The notes beneath the pieces are model-generated. The model did not search any database. It saw only the letters and a program-made list of their open reading frames with translations, and was not told the DNA's origin. Positions 1 to 12,600 of a DNA stretch of 64,000 nucleotides are shown here, in pieces; position 1 is the stretch's first letter, and each line of letters begins with the position of its first letter. A program made the translations under genes and the position numbers. Location of the stretch: positions 38,203,585-38,267,584 of the forward strand of contig NW_024041150.1 of NCBI RefSeq assembly GCF_014851395.1, read 5' to 3'. The stretch comes from Micropterus salmoides. Taxonomy: Eukaryota > Chordata > Actinopteri > Centrarchiformes > Centrarchidae.

Positions 1-57
1 CTTCATCGCCTGGAGCAGCGATGATTGGCTGAAGTGAACTGATCACACAAGGCTGAC
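1..57 (-). CDS. Partial IgV exon of butyrophilin/B7-like gene (copy C)
   Basis: On the minus strand a splice acceptor (ctttttttccag, AG at 59-58) precedes a phase-1 exon that reads GQPCVISSLQPIIAAPGDE and runs off the window. It matches the start of the intact IgV exon at 39839 (GQPQLIGSSRPIVVVLGDD), and the intron sequence beside the acceptor is also similar (about 40535..40570). The matching leader exon is probably the one at 3370..3273. Family role (established): IgV-type surface receptors or ligands that tune T-cell responses. Only the first 19 codons are visible, so whether the rest is intact is unknown. Confidence 0.6.
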
Positions 58-2338
58 CTGGAAAAAAAGAGAAATTTAAACCTTGGACAGACTCTTTTTG
101 ACTATTCTGAATATATCTGATCCATAATTCTTATTTTATTGTTGATGTTAGTTATTGTATCTTGATTCACTGTTTTTTGTATACAGTGTGTATATCATTT
201 ATACATCTACACGCTAACCAATTCTACTTTTATTGTATTTTTGTTCTTTACAATCTTCTGTGCTGCTGTCTCACACTGGAACCATAGTTTATTACGGACT
301 TGTTATCAGGGAGAACATGCTTTAAGTTTGGCCATAAATCTGCGCAACCTTGCTGTTGGGCATGCCGTCAAGACAGTGGCTAATAGTCAGCAATATATAT
401 TAAAAAAAATATAAGGATCAGAATACGCTACCCCTGATATCTTAAAAAAAAAAAAAGGCATAATATAGTATTTCAACATTGAAACCAAAAGATTTAACAT
501 CCACTGATGCTCCACAGAAGGAAATAAAAGGGAAAATTGTCTCTCCCTCCAGTTACCCACAGAAAGAAATACCTGGGAAAAGAGGAATACTGACATTTAG
601 GACATTGTTGAAGCCTGAAACCTTTGACAGCTCCAGAGACACAGCTGGAGCAGTTTGGATAAGGTTGTCAAAGAGTACAGCCCATAACGACTGAGATAAA
701 CACAGTGATAAGGAGAAAAAAAAAACCAAATCAGATCAAGCTGCACTTCCTCAAGATCGGCATAAAAGATAAGATGTTCCTTTCTTAATCATCATATGTC
801 ACTCCAGCCAGACAAGAAGGAAAGCAGTCTGAAGCATGCTGAGTCCAGCAAAGGACAGTCCAGAATTACCACTGGACTAAGTTCTGGCCACATGATGCAG
901 GCCAGCAGCTGAACAGCAAGACCAGACCGAATCATGTAGGACTCTCCTAGTCCGCATGACCATCACCTTAGGACTACAGGGGTCTGAAGCGAGACGCAAT
1001 GAGACCCTAAAGTTCTGAGTTTGATTAGTCCAGAAACTGCTGCTGGAGTAAGGAAGAGTTATATGTCACAACATGTCACATCATGGAAGACAGACGGCAC
1101 AAAAGACCATGCTTAACATACAAAAGATCAACACAAAAACAACTGTCAAAAGAAAATGATTGGTGCTGTATCAAGCCATCCTGGTACGAAGAAACGGACA
1201 GTACAGAGGAAGGGGGCAAAGCAAAGGGCAAAAGTGGTTTTTGGAAAACAGATGTACAATTTCTAAAACAGACTGGCAAGAAAACAAAATGGACTGAGCT
1301 GGAGGGGGCGGGACGGACCCTAGTGACAGGATCCAAAAACACCCTGGGTGAGTTATAACCTCTCACAGTAAAAATCTCAAACACATTGAAACTAAAATGA
1401 ATACCATATTAAGATCTTAGTAAGTAATACCAAACTTGAACATCCTATGTTTGTAATGGGAAATTATCAGAGTAACTGTAATTAGGTCAAACCCTGCAGG
1501 TGACATCATTGCTAAATTACTACAAATTTAGATGTGTTCACCGAGGTGAGACTCATTCCAAGGTTCACACGGCTGGTCAGTCGGTGGGACTGCAAAGTAG
1601 GCAACACAGACTGCCACACGGCATACAAGCCTAGCAATGACATGCTATTACACCAAATCCGTGCCATCCCTGACCTGTACTGGTCCTGTGGGAGTGGCCG
1701 GCTGTACCAAACATTTGCTTTGGTGATGAGGTGCCACGCGTAGACAGACAGGCGCTTCATGCCGGAAGGATGGAGAGGTACATGCACGAGAGTAGTATTG
1801 GCATTGGATGGTCCTTATCATGCCATAGAAAGCCTCAGTCTCACAGGAAGAAATGCTCCAGCCCAGACTTTGCCCCTCCGGTGGGACATGCGATTGTCCG
1901 AAAGACTAACTGAATTCATTTTAAGGAATTAATCCACAAATAAAGACCAAACTCTTTATTATCAATTTCTTTCCAGTGACAGGACCATTAGATTGGTGAG
2001 TAATGCACACACACTTTGAAAAGCTTTTATCTGATGGAACCAGGCAACAGTCTCAGACACAAAAGTAGTCCTGCAAAGAAACAGTCACACTTGTAGCTTT
2101 CGTAGATGTCCCCGTTTTATCCCACAAGTTAATCTAGGAGACATTATAGATCCCACGCTATAGGTCAGTTATGAATGTGATGCATGATATTTGATAGCAG
2201 AGGTTCTCATCCAGGATGAGTACAAATATAAAATGTTTGATCCCCTGCTTATTCATAACTTCATAATGTCTATGTCCTGCAAAATTGGCTACGGTCAATT
2301 TTCTGTATTTGGATGTCCATATATGGCCAGAGGGAGGA
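58..2338. other. Non-coding interval, probable intron of copy C; no gene recognised
   Basis: This interval is AT-rich with short open frames only. The longest, 1083..1358 (+) and 1512..1787 (-), lack a recognisable domain, and I could not place either in a family. If leader 3370..3273 belongs with the V exon at 57, the whole interval is intron 1 of copy C. Confidence 0.4.
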
Positions 2339-2754
2339 TTGTTATGGCAGAAAATTATGTCCTCTTATAATCAATCTTTTATGCATTTAATATTATCATC
2401 ATTATTTTATATATTTATTTTGTGTTTTTAATCCTTAACCTTTCCTCTCCTAAATGTCTTATGTTGGTCTGTCCACATTTACTAGGGTTTAGGTCAGAGG
2501 TGTGAGATTGTTTTGGTGTTTTTCTACTCTTGTTGTTCCTCTCCTCTGGAGAGAGGATCTCTGTTCCCCAAAACACAGAAACCTGGACTGTGTAAATAAT
2601 GATGCATCTCTTTGCTCGGGGCCAGACGTCCAGCTGATTTTGTTGTAGTACTTCTGTTCATTCTCTTTTGTTAAATAAAGTCTTCAAAGACAACAGTTTG
2701 TTGTAACTCAATTATTTGCTCAACCTCTCACCAGGAATAACATTTCCACGACAG
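2339..2754 (+). repeat. Candidate solo LTR (retrovirus/retrotransposon type)
   Basis: The segment begins TGTTATGGCAG and ends near CATTTCCACGACA, giving TG...CA ends. It has an AATAAA polyadenylation signal at 2674..2679 followed by a GT-rich tail, which is typical of an LTR. No gag, pol or env sequence adjoins it, so it would be a solo LTR. I could not find a matching target-site duplication, so the boundaries are tentative. Confidence 0.4.
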
Positions 2755-3190
2755 TCAGTCTCTCATTTGTTTATGCAAAGTAGCCTGCTCACTCGTCAAT
2801 ACTAAAAACAGAGCATACAGAACAAGGAGAAGAGGGGAGCCGAAGAGTAAAATGTAAAAGTGACAGTACCGGTGAATACCGGCACACTTTAAGCACAAAC
2901 GGTTTTTATAATGTGAGAAATAACAGGAAGTCATCTCTCCCAGTAGTGTGTTCAAAACAATAAAAACAGCGCTGTGGATGAGAGGAGAGGTGACTGCTGG
3001 AAGTCAAGACGTCGTGTTTAAGTTTATGTTCTGTTTGCTCAACAGTTTGATAATTGAGTATTAAAACACATTCGGAGAATTTCTGAAACGCTTTCCTCCC
3101 CACTGTGATCATTTTGGCGCTGGTAATTTTCCTTGGCGCTTGGCTAAAAAGCCAAAAAATTCTCGATGCAGGAAAAACCCTTAACAATCA

Positions 3191-3272
3191 GGACACAGTC
3201 TCTACTTAACTTATTTTTGTTAACTGATTATCGCTCGACATTTGACTCTGGTAGCGAAGCATATGAACTTAC
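3191..3272 (-). other. Intron-1 sequence shared by copies A and C of the receptor array
   Basis: The DNA downstream of this leader exon (ggacacagtctctacttaac and onward to the donor) is repeated with minor changes at about 46215..46330, beside the copy A leader. Shared intron sequence shows that the two leaders come from a genomic tandem duplication and not from convergence or a retrocopy. Confidence 0.6.
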
Positions 3273-3370
3273 GTTCAATGGGTGTCCAGACAGCCGTACT
3301 CAAACATACAGCGAGAGTCCAGAGTGGGAAAAAAGGTAAAGCCAGGAATGGAGCTCCCGAAGTGAACCAT
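3273..3370 (-). pseudogene. Leader (signal-peptide) exon of receptor copy C, frameshifted
   Basis: On the minus strand an ATG (3370..3368) opens MVHFGSSIPGFTFF, closely matching the leader of the intact gene at 40421. A run of six Ts makes this copy one base longer, so the ATG frame loses the hydrophobic core and ends at a TGA just before the donor. The conserved core WTLAVCLSTAVWTP is still readable in the next frame and meets a good donor (gtaagt) in phase 1. The exon is 98 bp against 100 bp in the intact gene. It could be a recent pseudogene, a homopolymer sequencing error or a polymorphism. A TATA box sits about 95 bp upstream, so the promoter looks preserved. Confidence 0.6.
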
Positions 3371-3460
3371 AAAAACAGTCGACAGTGAAACAAACACAAA
3401 ACTACCTCGTTAGATTGAGCTCGACTGGCGCTGAACTACTGCAGGAAGCGCTGTGCAACC

Positions 3461-3505
3461 CTTTTTATACTCCTCCCTCCGCTTGTAGCACGTGATGAGC
3501 ACGTG
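3461..3505 (-). promoter_or_regulatory. TATA box and paired E-boxes upstream of leader copy C
   Basis: Reading the minus strand, gtataaaaag (3470..3461) is a canonical TATA box about 95 bp before the ATG. Just upstream are two CACGTG E-boxes at 3489..3494 and 3500..3505, which bind bHLH-zip factors such as USF or Myc (family knowledge). Spacing fits a start site near 3435. The copy A leader has a weaker TATA-like ttataagg at about 46437..46446 in the same relative place. Confidence 0.5.
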
Positions 3506-6036
3506 CATGTTATTTTCCACGGAATATAGTCGGGGTTTGTAGCGTCTTCTGTTATTTATCGTCATGTGATGTTTGTTAAAGCTACAACTCTAAGAATGTA
3601 AGTAATGTACTTTATAATATCCTCTAGGCAAATGTCTTGTTATTATGGGTCTACCTCTGTCCTATTTTCTTTTGTAGACTTTTTCATTGGCCACTCCGAA
3701 TAATAAATACTTTAAATTATTTTTAGGTTTTTCACAATAGTTGAGCGCAAACCACCAAGTCAAATCATAAATTTATATAGGCTAGACTTTGCTAGTCTAA
3801 GAGGGTGGTGTAAATATTTTAATGATTCATGTAGAGACTTGTGTTATGTGACGCTAAACGTAACAGTCAAAGCATCTCTCTGTTGTCTGTGCTGTTCATC
3901 TCGACAAGTTGTCACTGAGAGATGATGAGAGAGACAATACAAGCCTGTGTGGTGAGACTCAGGAAGTTAATGAAACATGATGACACAGAATATCTTTTCA
4001 GGTAAACCAAATTAACAAAACTTTCACCAAGACTCTCCCAACACGCAAAGCTCTCTCCCCTTATATCTTAGTATCAACACAACAGCAAATTGTAATCACA
4101 GACAAATGGCAGTTACATCTGAAGTTTTAGCATACACTTCTTGGCTATTCCTGAGATGACAAGGACATGCAAAAGTATGTAGCAAAAGGTTGTTCCCATG
4201 GTCCCTGTAGAGTCACATATTTGTCTGTGTTAAAATCTCACCTGCATGTCTGCAGAGTTTCTATTGTAAAACGTGACCCTTTGATCAATAATCAAATGTT
4301 AATCTTTGAAATTGTTACTGCTTGGCTCAAGGCTGGCAACAAAAAAGGGAGGCCTCACATAGATTACAGAAACAATGGTTTATTTAACTCAAACTAACAA
4401 ACAACTAAGTGAGATATAACTAAGGTAGATATGATGAATATCAGACATGTCAGAAGTGTGTGGACGAGTGAGAATGAAGTGTAATGCATGTTGATGGGTG
4501 CAGCAAAGTAAACAAAGGAACAAAGGCTGGGGTTGAAGGAGCAGGCCAGCAGAGAGAGACGGACTCCCAGAAAGGCAGCCCTTTTATGCCCCAGATGGGC
4601 AGGTACAAGTATTGGACCCTCCCAGCTCCACCTACAAGCCACACCCAGCATCTGCAAAAAAGAGAAGACACAGGGCTGGCAGGCGGGCCATCACAAAATG
4701 TTAACAAAATTGCGACCAAAACGTATTTCCTAAAATTAAATACAGTAAGTACTTATAGTGTAAAAATAATTTACAACATCAACAATTTTAAATGTATTTC
4801 TCACATTCTTTAATTTTTGCTTTAATCAATAAATAACAATTATAGATTACAGATTATTACCTGGATTAAGCAGAAACAAAAGTAGCTGTAACATAAACTC
4901 TTGGGCACATTGTCCAGTTACAACCAAATGTCAATGGCAGAAATTCACCTAGTTCACATCAACCTGCCTCGTATTTCCAGCTTTGGTGGCGCCGCATCAG
5001 CTCTTTATATATATTCAAGAGTCTGACACACTTGATATTTTTGATCCCAAAGATCAACAGGAAGTTTTTTAGTGGTCTTTAAAAATCTGCCAGGTTGTGT
5101 GACAAACTTTTGACATTTAAGGTGTTAAAGAAGACGCATTTCCAGCAGGAAGCTGTGGCCTCTATATGATATAAATGTTGACATTACACTGTGTGATACA
5201 GCCCCTCAACCAGCCAGTGAGTCAGTCAGCAAGTGAAATCATGGCGCTAACAGCGCTGACTGATTTTATGTGTTTTATTCTCTGATTTAGCTCTAAAACA
5301 TTAACTGCATCCTGGTTTCTGAGCGATTTTAATGTTAGTACCCTCCAGTTAAAACCTTTCTGTTGTACATGCTAGTCTGTGTGCACTGTAATCCCAAACA
5401 GTTGTACTAGCTCATAACTAATGAGGTCATTACAGTCAAATGTCCTTATGCAGTTGACCAAACTATAAAGTATTGAGCTCTGTTGAGATTTATGCCACTT
5501 TAATTGAATAGGGCTCAAAATTTGATAGCTAATTTCTGTGGAACACTCAAAAAGTTTAGGAACCATACAGTTGTGTCATGACGTTATTGACGTCATGACG
5601 TTTGGTGGGTGGGTCTTATCTCTCCCTCAGGAAAGCTGAATCAGCCATCTTGAATTTGCCTTCATGCCGTGAAGTTTTCATGGAAGTTTTGGAAAGCCCC
5701 ACAGTTTAATTTGTTTTTATTTGTTTGCAATGCGCACTTTTATCCCCTCACGTCAAACCCCCACCTCAGTTTTTTTCATCATCATTATTGGCCTGCCTTT
5801 TTTTCAGCGCTGTCTTATTATCAGCCCTGATTTGGTAAGTAACTCTAACGTTTTTTTATTGTTTTTTTAATTGAATTTCGATAAATAGTCTTACATTTGG
5901 AACTGGGAATACATGTGTACAATGTGCACAGTGAATATTTGTTGTAAATAGTTTACAAATCCAAGTAATTGCAACTTTAGAAGTTGTTGAATCTGACTTA
6001 CAACGGTGTAAAGTTATCAGCGGGTTTCCTGGAAGA
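3506..6036. other. Intergenic stretch with unclassified repeat-like DNA
   Basis: No coding exon is supported here. About 4340..4690 has the GC-rich, degenerate look of an old interspersed repeat, but I cannot name its family. Near 5575..5605 the motif tgacgtcatgacg contains a consensus CRE. The open frames in this stretch are short and lack domains. Confidence 0.35.
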
Positions 6037-6056
6037 ACTACATTTCCCATAATGCA
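6037..6056 (+). promoter_or_regulatory. ZNF143/STAF-type motif
   Basis: ACTACATTTCCCATAATGCA fits the ACTACAnnTCCCAnnATGC element bound by ZNF143 in many vertebrate promoters (established motif). The following 150 bp are CpG-richer than the surroundings. No first exon was identified, and such motifs also occur inside transposons, so promoter function is only a possibility. Confidence 0.35.
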
Positions 6057-6422
6057 TGTTTTCCCGGGAGATGACGTGGATTGAACGACCATGAGTTTGA
6101 ACTGTCTCGTGGAGTCAGAACCGTTCTTTATGTCTATGGTCTGAAAGCATAACGTTAACTTATCCCTGCTTCCCGGTTTCTGCCGGTCGTTGTTTTCGCT
6201 GTTCGCTGGTAATGCATGTGAGCAACGTTATACTTATTTCAATAAGTGTCCGCGTTACATAGTCAGTATTTTAAGTTGTCGAGCTGTGTGTTTGTGTGCA
6301 GCGTGAATCTAACAATGCTAAACAACATAATGTGAGTGTGTTATCATGATGCTAACAAGGTCTATGTGTGTATTTTTTTTGTAGGCTCAAGTGTGTGGTT
6401 GTGAGATCATCATCTAGAAATC

Positions 6423-6451
6423 TCCAACGAAGGTTAAAATGAAGGGCAACT
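6423..6451 (+). repeat. Short solo end of a Penelope-like element
   Basis: ccaacgaaggttaaaatgaa and the next nine bases equal the outer end of the inverted arms at 18236 and 19090. This is an isolated terminal stub; the neighbouring DNA is L1-like. Confidence 0.5.
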
Positions 6452-7116
6452 GAAAATTTAATTGTATAAATGGAACCTTAAAGATTAAATGGTTAAGATG
6501 CCTTCTAGCAAACAGTGGTAGCTTCTGGTATTGTGTGTCCAGGGAATTGTTTAAAAAAATTGGAGGTATTGATTTACTTTTACGCTGTGATTTTGATATT
6601 CCAAAACTTTCCATAAAACTGTCCTCCTCATAACATACCCATCTGTAACTGTAGATTAATTCTCTTTAGAAATAAGTCCCTGTATCTCAACGAATGGATG
6701 GAAAACAATATTTGGTCTGTCACACATTTACTGGACAACTATGGAAATGTTTTATCCTTTGAAGATTTCAGTACAAAAATAATAAATTTTCATTGCAATC
6801 ATAAACATTATGATATGGTTTGTTGCGTAAACCAGGGACTGGGAACACAAGTGCAGGACAAGGACAGGTGTTGCGGGCAAGGTGGACTTGGGAGTTGGGG
6901 AAAGTGGCGGTGGCAAGGCAAAACTGCGGATGCCGAGGGTTGGCGAGGCGGAGACCGGGAGGCGGATAGGAGAGGCGGTTGCGTGGCTGGTGATGAGGTC
7001 CTGGGGCAAAGAAAAACAAGTTAGCTTCAAAGACACAGAGAGGCAGAATTACGAGGTACTAGAATAAGATCTTGAGCCGGAGTATAGCTACTGCTATGGG
7101 TGAACAACAATCTGGC

Positions 7117-7335
7117 TGTCACGGCTTGGTGTGGGTGAGGCAGGTTGGAGGACCCAAACGCAGGACGCAAGGCAGGAAGAGGTACAGTACAAGGGGTTTT
7201 AATGAATGAACCAAAAGTGAGCACACTTACAGGTCCAAAAGATATCCAAAAGAAGCAGGGTAACACGACATACAACAGGAGACCTCACAGCAACAACAGG
7301 AGACAGCATGCAATGACCCGACAAAGACAAGACAG

Positions 7336-7397
<62 letters not shown>

Positions 7398-7796
7398 GAC
7401 TAACGAGCAGGGCGGGAGCAACACAGGTGAAGGACATGAGATTAACGAGGCAGGCAGAGAGAGACAGTGAATAGAGAGACTGACATGCAGGCAGAGTGAC
7501 AACTGGGGGAACAGACGGAACACAGGTTACTGAACACAAAACAGACCAGAGTGAACACTTAACATGAACTAAGGTACAGGACTGGGAACAAGGACAAAGA
7601 ACTAAAACGCAGGAACAAGAGCAAGGCAGTGACTAAGAAACAATATAACAAGTAGACTACCAAACCAATATCAAAACAACACAGGACTACGAGCTAGAAC
7701 ACCAGACAAGACATAAACACTAAGGACAAGGAAACAAGAAGAACAGGAAAACAGAAGGACACCAGAAACAAATGGCAAAAACTACAACTCATGACA
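7117..7796 (-). mobile_element. Second solo LTR nested in the first
   Basis: It begins TGTCACGG and ends CATGACA, and is flanked by the perfect 5-bp duplication CTGGC (7112..7116 and 7797..7801). Its minus strand aligns with 42893..43403, including the poly-A-signal end and the stretch before CCGTGACA. It is probably a gypsy-type solo LTR; the superfamily is inferred from duplication length and LTR layout only. Confidence 0.7.
7337..7395. repeat. (CA)n microsatellite
   Basis: About 29 uninterrupted CA units, grown from a short GT tract present at the same place in the related LTR at about 43124..43138 (gtcccctgtgtgtatgt). Confidence 0.95.
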
Positions 7797-7908
7797 CTGG
7801 CGACGAATGACTGGAGAAGATATACTGCAGGCCATGGTCGGATGAGGAGTGATGAGCTGATTGCCAACAGGTGCGTGAGCCCACGGACCCACTGGAGGTA
7901 GTCATGAT

Positions 7909-8017
<109 letters not shown>

Positions 8018-8908
8018 ACAGACGGGGAAGGGATAACACAGGGACCTGGCCAAGGCCGTAACATGGTTATCCAAAGCATCCCATCTGCAATCCTTTTGAT
8101 GGCAAAAAATGAACTACCTCATATGTTCAACCCTCCTCGTCTTCCTTCATTGATGATTGCTGGTCACCAGTTTTATAGTAAGACTTTGCAAAACAAAGTG
8201 TTCCGTGATCTCTTCACTCTGACTTTATACCCAATGTAACACAGCTGAAATGCTGCCTATCTTATTTTCAATCATTCTTCTCTGAAGAAACTACGCACAG
8301 ATTTCTTAAAGTTACCTTTATCACCAAAAGCTAAAGATATAATCTTCAAGAGATCTCCTCTCACATAGATTTAACATTGATCCAACTAACTGTATATTCT
8401 GTGATGAGGACAAAAAGACCACAGATCATTTGTTTTTCTTCTGTCCTTACAGTAACACATTTTGGTGTGACATGTATGATTGGCTGGAACCTTATCTCCA
8501 GTCTCTCTCCAATTTCACTAGAGATAACATCACATTTGGAATTATAATGAAGGATAAAAACTATGAACTGCTTTTAAACACTTTAATTATCTCGGGTAAA
8601 TTTTTCATCCACAAATGTAAATGTTTGAAAACACAACCTCTTTTTACTGTCTTCAAGAAAAATTCTTGATTTTATTGATGCCTTAAAATTATCTGAAACC
8701 CCATAACTGTTTAACTACTGTTTCTTAATTTATTTGTATTTTATTTGTACTATTTTGTACATATTTCATATTATTTTCTTATTTTCATATCTTCTCTTTT
8801 AATTTATTTTCTTCTTCCTAAAGCGTTGTGCTCCGTTTCCTGTTAGCACTAATATTTGGTGATTGTGCCAGATACTGTTTTTTTCACCTCAATAAAGAAA
8901 AAACAATA

Positions 8909-9319
8909 AAATCAAAAACAAAGGTCTCCAAGGGAAAAGCAATGACAATAGGTCTCCTTGGGGAAAGGCAAAAGCAAATGTATGTATTTATTCTTTTATT
9001 GATTCATTCTTTCTTTGATATATTTCTGCATTTATTTATCTATTCTTTTATTCATTCATTCTTTCTTGCATATATTTCCCCATTTATTTATTTATTCTTT
9101 CATTTAATTCTGACACTTTGGATGTTCCATAAAAGACGGAAAACCACTTAAATACACAGGTGAAGGAGTAACTAATTACACACAGGTGAGACCACTAAGA
9201 CAATCAAGGACAAGCACACGAAGTAAAACATCACAAGAGACACTAGGGCAGACTAACTCCAAACTAAAACAGGAAGTAAAGTTCACTGAAACACTCAAGG
9301 AACAATGTCCCAAAATGAA
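8909..9319. repeat. Low-complexity and degenerate repeat DNA
   Basis: About 8970..9100 is a degenerate tattcattcttt-type tract. About 9130..9300 is AC-rich and looks like an old interspersed repeat. No gene is supported. Confidence 0.4.
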
Positions 9320-9580
9320 CTGAACAAAATTATAAACGCAACACTTTTGTTTTTGTCCCCATTCATCAAGAGCTGAACTCAAAGATCTAAGACTTTCTCT
9401 ATATAAGGTCTATTTCTCTCAAATATTTTTCACAAATCTGTCAAAATCTGTGTTAGTGAGCTCTTCTTTTTTGCTGAGATAATCCATCCACCTCACAGGT
9501 CTGGCATATCAAGATGCTGATCAGACAGCATGGGTATTGCACAGGTATACCTTAGGCTGGCCACCATAAAAGGCCACTCC
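9320..9580 (+). mobile_element. Terminal fragment of a Tc1/mariner-like DNA transposon
   Basis: The segment starting tgaacaaaattataaacgca, with the following caacacttttgtttttg and a downstream ataatccatccacctcacag stretch, matches the 5' end of a widespread fish Tc1-like family as I recognise it. It stops after the taaaaggccact stretch, before any transposase sequence, so only an end remains. Confidence 0.55.
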
Positions 9581-11200
9581 GCCGTCGGTCAGTGAAGGTT
9601 TCATTAATTTGAACTAATCTTTTATATGACGCGGGAGTAACGAGTAGTCTCAAAGAGTGATTAGTTCATTTTCACACATGCATGAATTGTCTTGGACTCA
9701 TCACACAGCAGCTGCATGGGCTCTATTAGCACAGGAAATAGAATTGATGAATTGTTTGCGACTCTTAACTGTGGGTCTCTGGATTTAAGTCATTCATTTG
9801 TCATGTGACAGCTCGGCTACTGACTTTGGAGACATGAATGATTCATTCACCACTCACATGGGTCCTCTGATTTTCGTTCATTTGGCAGGCTGACTTCCTG
9901 CACGTCGGTTGTCTGATAACAGTCACTCAATATTTTGTTAATTATCTGACATTTAATAAAGCGTAATGTTATTACAGTGCACTGATTTTGTGCCATTCTG
10001 TTTACACAGCCATACTGTAATGTTCACGTTAGTCCTGTTAGTGTTAACAGCTAACAGCTGAAGAGAGTTCACAGGTTTCTACCAGGAGCCGAATTACCAC
10101 TGAGGTAGTCTCCTCTCCAAAACAAATGGACCCAAAACATTTTAAAAAACGGTAACACAGCCATACTGTGCGTTAGTGTTGTGGTGTGTTTACAGCTGAC
10201 AGCTGTTGGGACTTAGAGAATGCGTAACTTACTTTTTATTTATCAATAGAGCTGTGCTGTTGTTTCACAGCTCTTGACTGTTGAACAACCTGGCCTGCTT
10301 ATGTTTTTTCCCCCTCTTTTGCCCATTCTTCCAGGTTTATACAAACTATCCTCTCATAGTTTCTTATTTTTCTATTTACACTGTTAGTCTGTACCAAAGC
10401 CTGTCCAGCAGATGGCTCCATTTTGACTGTATCAAGTGGTTTGAAATAATAAACCACTTTGAGAACAAGTTTCTAAGGGGGGACTTGGGATGGTTGGAAC
10501 CTTTTTGACACTTCTGTCTGTATTTCGGAGCTCTTTTAAGCCAGTGTGTTAAAAATGTGATACAATCTAGTTACAGGTGTCTGTTATTAAATGGTGCAGC
10601 TGTTTAGCCTCAACAGTCTCAAACACAAGGAGTAAAACGTTTCAAATCACCCAATTTTAGGTTAGTTTTAACATACCCTGGGGTGAAATACTGTATAACA
10701 TTATGTATATTTAAAGCTTCTATTCAACACTTAAATTATTTCTTAATATAATTAAGTGTGTGTGTTTAGAGGTGAATCGTAGTTCTTCACTGTCAGTCAC
10801 AGTATAGTTGTGAACATAATAATGAAATTTAACAAAATGTGCAAATGTGGACCAGCTGAATGTGATTGTGTGTGTTTGTGCGTGTTTGTCCTGCATCATC
10901 AGGGGTGACAGACATATAGCACTCATGGAGTGAAGGTCTCATGGGCCCACAGAGAAGCCTACAGGGCTTGTGTTGTGTTACAACCAACTGTTTCCCCTAC
11001 GTATTTATAGTAGTCAAACAGATCCTGACGTTAGTGGTAGTAGCAGAAACAGTTGTAGTTGTTGCTGTAGTCGCATACATTTGTGAGACAATTTTGAAGG
11101 ACAAACTTAGAACAGATAAGGAGGAGTCTGGAAATAAATTCACATCTTGAAGAAAAAGAGAGCAATAACCTGATGATGATAATGAATAAAAAAAGATTAA
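9581..11200. other. No recognised gene
   Basis: Two loosely similar stretches of about 50 bp (cacagccatactgt... followed by cagctgacagctg-type sequence) occur at about 10007 and 10157. A valine-rich open frame at 10941..11150 (+) looks membrane-spanning, but it has no acceptor, no homologue I know and a repetitive gtagtt composition. Confidence 0.3.
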
Positions 11201-11277
11201 TTAGGTGAAGAGAAGAACCTGATCTTCCGCAGTCTCCGGCTCCGTCGTTGGCATCTGCAGGTCGTTCTCCATCCCAA
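11201..11277 (-). CDS. Candidate terminal coding exon of an unidentified gene
   Basis: On the minus strand a strong polypyrimidine tract ends in ctatcctcag, followed by a phase-1 frame VGMENDLQMPTTEPETAEDQ and then VLLFT-stop. The composition is acidic with no low complexity, as in a cytoplasmic tail. A possible 5'UTR exon with donor (gaag|gtaaat, about 12150) and a TTTAAAA box (about 12213..12219) lies upstream on the same strand. No family is recognised and intermediate exons were not found; a chance open frame is quite possible. Confidence 0.25.
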
Positions 11278-12124
11278 CTGAGGATAGAAAAGATGAAGAG
11301 AGATCAGGTGGAAGAAAAATGAAGAGAAGAAGAAAAGTAAGCCCCAGGGGAAGGTTGCCGAGGGCAGTGAATGTGCTACTGCAGGTCCAACACTGCAAGT
11401 TCACTCTTAGTTCAAGTCTAACTTAATTCTGCACATCAAAAATACACAACATAACAAAACATATATTTGGTAAAGAAACAAGCTATTAAAAAGTCCATGA
11501 TGGTACAATTAAGTGAACTTTCTTGTACTGTTTTCGTATGCTTACCATTTATAAGATTTAAAGACAGTGAAGTTAAGTGACCAAAATGTACCTTTAAAAA
11601 ATGTCACAATCTTGTGCCCTAAGAAAGAAAAGAAAAGCATTAGGCTGATCAATCAGAGTCAAAGGTACACAATCTAAAAATGTGTGTGATATTATATTCA
11701 GAATGATTTACGTATAAGCTGCACATGAATCCTGTATGTATAGAGTTACAATACAGATTTGCACTATTGCCACTCAGGGGACTCCCTGCCATTTTTATTT
11801 AGTTTTCTATCTAAGAACAGTACTCAGTCTCCCCTTCCCTTAGGATTGTATGTAAAATAATACATATATATGTATTTTTGTACATGTACATATTAGTTGT
11901 TAAAATGAGTATCGAATCACTTTAAACCTTGAGTAATCTGCACCTGCTGCATCACAGCCAATAACTGAAGGAGCTTGTTTGTATTTCTCCTTAATCGTAT
12001 TTAGTCTTTAATTGTGTAAATAAATCATAAACACATCAACTGTATAAAATGTACAAATTAGGCAACCAACATTTTCTCAAAAAGAGGTGATATTGTTATT
12101 ATGAACAACAAATATTTTTCGCAA

Positions 12125-12140
12125 CCCCCCCCCCCCCCCC
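12125..12140. repeat. Poly-C tract
   Basis: Sixteen consecutive C residues, directly adjoining a possible minus-strand splice donor at about 12152. Confidence 0.9.
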
Positions 12141-12339
12141 AAACATTATTTACCTTCAGAACTGAGATGATTCTTCGATCCTCCTCAGATGAGTGTTACT
12201 CTGTGAAGTCTCCTTTTAAACACCTTCTGAATTCCTGGAGGCAGGACTTCTTCAGAATTTACTGTGAAAGAGTTCCTCATGAATTTGATTAGCATTTGTT
12301 TATCTACAGAACAAAAATATTTTGTGTGTGTTTGTTGTT

Positions 12340-12600
12340 TTTTTGTCCCGGTGACGACTTTAACCTTAAGGCACGCTAACCGGTAAACTTGTTTCACTTT
12401 GGAGACAAAAACTGAGGTCCCCACAGATACTTTTGACTCAGTTTTAGGATTTAGAACTAGGTCAAGGTCAGGGTGAGGGATGTAGTTGTGATGGTTAAGG
12501 TCAGGTTTATGGAATGAGCTGGCTACCAGAAGAGGAGAGACTCTGGTGCCAGTGTGACAGAGGATAGGTAGAGACAGAGCTACACTTTCTCCCCCCATGT
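12340..12600 (-). repeat. Teleost interspersed repeat (unclassified)
   Basis: The ctgaggtccccacagatact stretch with neighbouring ggtcaaggtcagggtgaggg and gttaaggtcagg is characteristic of an abundant degenerate fish repeat built on gttagggtta-like units. Its class was not determined. Confidence 0.35.

Noticed and set aside
10941..11150. Valine-rich membrane-like frame as a receptor transmembrane exon
   Set aside because: It has no convincing acceptor, the hydrophobic run comes from gtagtt-type repetition, and no paired exons were seen.
12185..12598. 137-codon minus-strand open frame
   Set aside because: Most of it overlaps a degenerate fish repeat (12340..12600) and it has no domain.
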